Shown here: positions 61,101 to 64,000 of the stretch, piece by piece | How the letters are laid out: each line of letters opens with the position of its first letter | Position numbering within the stretch: position 1 is the first letter of the stretch | Source of the DNA: Strigamia acuminata | Taxonomy: Eukaryota; Arthropoda; Chilopoda; Geophilomorpha; Linotaeniidae | Reading direction: 5' to 3' | Assembly (NCBI GenBank): GCA_949358305.1 | Contig: OX442320.1 | Span: forward strand, 126,501-190,500 | Length of the DNA: 64,000 nucleotides | Made by a program: the position numbers and the translations under genes | Notes under the pieces: generated by a model | The model's input: the letters and a program-made list of their open reading frames with translations, nothing else | Databases searched by the model: none | Told to the model about the DNA's origin: nothing

Positions 61101-61587
61101 TTAAACACTATTTCTGAACATTCAGAGACATTGGTCTTGTGGTGTTTGTGCTAAGTCAACTATGATGAGATCAAAAGTCTATTCTCCCAAATCATTGCTT
61201 GGATGTTTCTAAAACTTACATTGGAGCCTTCTACTAAGGTTTAAACACTATTTCTGAACATTCAGAGACATTGGTCTTGTGGTGTTTGTGCTAAGTCAAC
61301 TGCGATGTGAAATGAGCTCAAAATTTTTTTTTCAAAATTTATTGCTTGGATGTTGCTAAAACTTACATTGGAGCCTTCTACTAAGGTTTAAACACTATTT
61401 CTGAATATTCAGAGACATTGGTCTTGTGGTGTTTGTGCTAAGTCAACTGTGATGAGATCAAAAGTCTATTCTCCCAAATTATTGCTTGGATGTTTCTAAA
61501 ACTTACATTGGAGCCTTCTACTAAGGTTTAAACACTATTTCTGAACATTCAGAGACATTGGTCTTGTGGTGTTTGTGCTAAGTCAAC

Positions 61588-62795
61588 TGTTGCGAGCAAG
61601 AACGCAACAAAAAGATTAGGAGACTCGCGTTTCACCTGAAATTAGTAGAAGGTCTTTTTAGTTTGGTTTTAGTAGTTGATCACAAGTTTGCAGACATATC
61701 TGATGTGTCCAGTGGCCTGGTTGACCGACGGTTTTGCTCCGTGTAGTCCACGGTAGTAATCGGGTTGTCGGTTGTACCTGTAGTGGACATTTGCGGTGTT
61801 GTCAGTCACTTGTGGTTGTTTTGAGTATTGGTTTTTAGCTGTATGTTTAAGAGAAATATTAGTTTTGTAAGAGTTTTATGTATTGTTTTGATTGCAATTA
61901 ACCTTTGCTAGTTGTTCCGGGTGTTTAGTGGTTGTCTGAAACGTGGGTTGGCTAGAATCGAGCACTGCAGGGCGTCGGTAGTGGTTGTGCAGACATTGAG
62001 CGCTTTGGGTACGCATGCGGGAATGAGAGCGGCTTGGAAACGCCTCGTTTGGCTTCTCTGCAAGGTTCCCGTACTGAGTTGGAAGTCCCGGCGTTTTTGT
62101 CATGCCTTGGACGGCCCTGGAAGTCAGTTTGGATCGGTTCTGCTTTCATTCGCGTCTCTCAGCTGTTGCTAGACCGCCATGTGCTTAAGGTGCGGTTCTG
62201 GTGGCCTTTTGATAGTTAGTGTCGACATTTCACTGGAACACAGCATAGGGGTTGATAGTATTTAATTACTTGTGTATTTTATGCCAATGATAGATGTTTA
62301 TACTAAGCTTTTATTACGTGTTATTGCTTGGTTGTTAAGGGTTAAGTTTGAGACATGTAGTGCCCTCTTTGGAGGTATTGGGTTTAAGCTCAACATTGTT
62401 CTTTTGTCTTTATTTACTGTTAGCCTTTATTTACAAGTAATTGTTTGTTATATTTAAGTTTGCCTTGCGCCATTGTTCACGGTTGCTAGGCAAAGTTGTT
62501 GTCAAGATGCGTAGCCATTAAGTATGATGTTGTTGTTTTTCCTCCTTTAAATAAATAAAACGGTTTGTTTTGGTGTTATACCATTTTTTCTCCTGGGATT
62601 ACTTACTCAAAAGGATGAGCCAAGCAGCCCTGAGACTGGAAGAAACAGAAACCACAACCAGATTAGAAGAAAAGGAGAGAGTTAAGCACTACATGACGAT
62701 GCAAAGATTTAGGCCTATAAAATCGGCATTTTGCATTTGTCACATATACATCGAATGTTTGTCAGCCAACACGATCACAAAGATTGCTGGCAACA
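61588..62795 (+). repeat. Element 3 5' LTR, about 1208 bp
   Basis: The start is TGTTGCGAGC. The end is placed at GCTGGCAACA because a tRNA-His-like site follows 7 nt later. It holds a doubled AATAAA at 62550-62559 and an X-box-like GTTGCTAGGCAA at 62482-62493. The first two or three bases (TGT) are shared with the satellite, so the junction is uncertain by that much. Confidence 0.75.
62550..62559 (+). promoter_or_regulatory. Overlapping polyadenylation signals in element 3 LTR
   Basis: AATAAATAAA gives two AATAAA hexamers, followed by GGTTTGTTTTGGTGTT, a GT-rich downstream element. Confidence 0.65.
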
Positions 62796-62802
62796 TCGTT
62801 TT

Positions 62803-62830
62803 TGGTGCCGTGAACCATGGATTCGAACCT
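62803..62830 (+). promoter_or_regulatory. tRNA-His-like primer-binding site of element 3
   Basis: TGGTGCCGTGAACCATGG continues with ATTCGAACCT, which is the complement of the conserved T-loop GGTTCGAAT. The match to tRNA-His covers the acceptor stem and T arm with small indels. It starts 7 nt after the LTR end. Confidence 0.8.
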
Positions 62831-64000
62831 GAAAATTGCCGAGATGAGCAGATTTGGAAAAAAGGCGAGTTTGCTCGAAATAAAACATCACGTGCGTCGC
62901 CATTTTGCGAGTTTCCGTGTGCATTGATGGAGCCAAGCGGTCTTCTTCAAGATGGGAGAGGAAAGCAACGAGGATTGTCTCCACTGCATTGCAAAGAGAG
63001 CAACGGGAGCTGCAATTCCGCAGCCACAGGATGGTGCAGAAGAGTAGGCGAAAGACGCGCGCGTGCTCGCCTAGGAAAGGTTGGAGCAGACGACGCCAAG
63101 TTGGTTTCGTACTCATCAAGGCACAGATACACAACGCAATGGTCCTGATATGAAGATTTTTGTTGTTAAATTTTCATTTAAGTTTATATTTGTTAATATT
63201 TAAGAGTTTATTATTCGTTTTGAATATAATTGTTAGCAAATAAGAGTAGATTTAGTTTCGTTTGGTGTCAGTTCTTGATGTGAACTGCGAGTTGGGTCGG
63301 TCGGCACTGACCAATGTCTTGAGGTTGTTGAGAACAGTCCCGCGCTTCCTTGCTTGAGTTGAATTGTCGCAGGAAAGTGGTCGTTTCTCTCTTCGTTTTT
63401 AGTATTTTGCCTGCTTTTCGGGTTGGGTAAAGGAGTGAGAGCGAGGAACTGCGCCTCTGTGAACACAGTGCTTGACCGCCCGCCTCTCAGTGAGCTGTTC
63501 ACTTGAAAAACGATAATTTATAGAGTAGTCTTTCTATTTGTGAAAGAAAGAGCGCCAGTCAGCAAGGACACGTCACGGTGTCCGCTAAGACAAGCCTAAA
63601 GAGCTGGACGGTGGTCGTTTGACTCTGCAGCAAAGATTCAAGCCAAGTTCCTGAAGAAAAGAATTAAGAAATCGTTTTCCTTGGCTTATGTTAGTTTAAG
63701 AAGAAGGAATTTGTTAGGATTAAGAATTTTTTTGGATGGGAAAGACTGGGAAGTCTTGTCCAGGTGTGTTGACTGTGTGAGCAGACTCAGTGTCTTGAGT
63801 GAAAGCGACCTGAGAGTAAATTTTCCCTTGCTCATACAAGTTGAGTCAGAGCCAGACTAATGAATTTTCGAAATAATTTAGTTTTTGGCATTTTTTGAAA
63901 GGTTTGCAGCACCTGGCCACTTTGCCCCAGTCATGATTGCTGGCTTGTAATTTTAGAGTGCTCCTAGCTTCAATAGTTGATTTAGTTCATGAGGTCGGTT
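62831..64000 (+). other. Element 3 interior, partial: no recognisable gene
   Basis: This is leader-side sequence of the element. Open frames here, such as 192 codons at 62570-63148 that starts in the LTR, overlap others on both strands and show no known domain. I cannot tell whether this copy has a gag-pol further on. Confidence 0.6.

Larger units (their letters stand above)
46114..61587. repeat. Satellite array, right block, more heterogeneous
   Basis: There are about 109 monomers of the same family. Type B starts at 47814, 48801, 49935, 51916, 53617, 55318, 57726 and 59115. Intervals are 987, 1134, 1981, 1701, 1701, 2408 and 1389 bp, so only the 1701-bp unit repeats back to back here. Type C (CGATGTGAAATGAG) and variants with AACTATGATGAG, AAATGATTG, TTCCCTTGAAG or CTTTCATTGG are common here and rare or absent in the first 19 kb. 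A 700-bp pair is marked by ATTCGTCTTG at 46441 and 47141. The block ends at an LTR that begins inside a monomer after GTCAAC. Confidence 0.95.
61588..64000 (+). mobile_element. Element 3: 5' part of a diverged relative of element 1, cut by window end
   Basis: The satellite stops after GTCAAC and an LTR begins TGTTGCGAGCAAGAACGC, nearly identical for its first 50 bases to the reverse complement of the element 1 LTR end. Similarity continues at lower level (GACTCGCGTTTCACCT, GACCGACGGT, TGTGGTTGTTTT). The orientation is opposite to element 1. The LTR is about 1208 bp against 1506, so the copies belong to different subfamilies. The far end and its target duplication lie outside the window. Confidence 0.85.

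Noticed and set aside
62803-62830. Possible tRNA gene
   Set aside because: Only the complement of a tRNA 3' end is present, directly after an LTR, with no anticodon arm or 5' half. It is a primer-binding site.
62570-63148. 192-codon frame across the element 3 LTR and leader
   Set aside because: It reads through the LTR end and the primer-binding site, so its middle is explained by non-coding function. It has no domain, and other frames overlap it on both strands.

Overview
The window looks like animal (metazoan) nuclear DNA from a large satellite block. It is not bacterial: there are no operons, no ribosome binding sites and no dense coding. The animal call rests on a BEL/Pao LTR retrotransposon (a metazoan group) and on LTR elements whose primer-binding sites match the 3' end of tRNA-His. 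The species cannot be named from the sequence; a heterochromatic, possibly pericentromeric or centromeric invertebrate locus is my inference.

Layout. (1) 1-22347, 30884-37177 and 46114-61587 are one tandem satellite array of roughly 310 monomers, split by transposon insertions. Monomers come in two sizes: about 140 bp (type A and relatives) and about 147 bp (types B and C, with a 7-bp indel and a T9 run). They form higher-order repeats, most clearly a 994-bp, 7-monomer unit in the left part and a 2128-bp, 15-monomer unit in the middle part. (2) 22348-30883 is a complete LTR element with 1506-bp LTRs that look identical, TG...CA ends, a 4-bp target duplication and a minus-strand tRNA-His-like primer site. 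Its 5.5-kb interior has no recognisable gag or pol, so it is a large non-autonomous (LARD-like) element. (3) 37178-46113 is a nearly intact BEL/Pao retrotransposon with a 5-bp target duplication. Its Gag-protease-RT-RNase H-integrase polyprotein is complete except for one in-frame TAG just after the first RT catalytic aspartate, and its 3' LTR lacks 408 bp present in the 5' LTR. (4) 61588-64000 is the start of a diverged relative of the non-autonomous element, in opposite orientation to the first copy and cut by the window end.

How the parts relate. The non-autonomous family and the BEL/Pao element share LTR ends (TGTTGC at the U3 end; GCAACA or similar at the U5 end), short target duplications and a tRNA-His-like primer site set 7-15 nt away from the LTR instead of directly next to it. 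This suggests, without proving, that the gene-less family could borrow BEL/Pao machinery. The insertions are younger than the local satellite amplification: the higher-order spacing continues across element 1 when the element and one target duplication are subtracted, and no transposon copy has been amplified with the array.

No cellular gene, tRNA, rRNA or CRISPR array is supported anywhere. The only convincing protein-coding sequence is the BEL/Pao polyprotein. A 332-codon open frame in that element's leader is a weak extra candidate.
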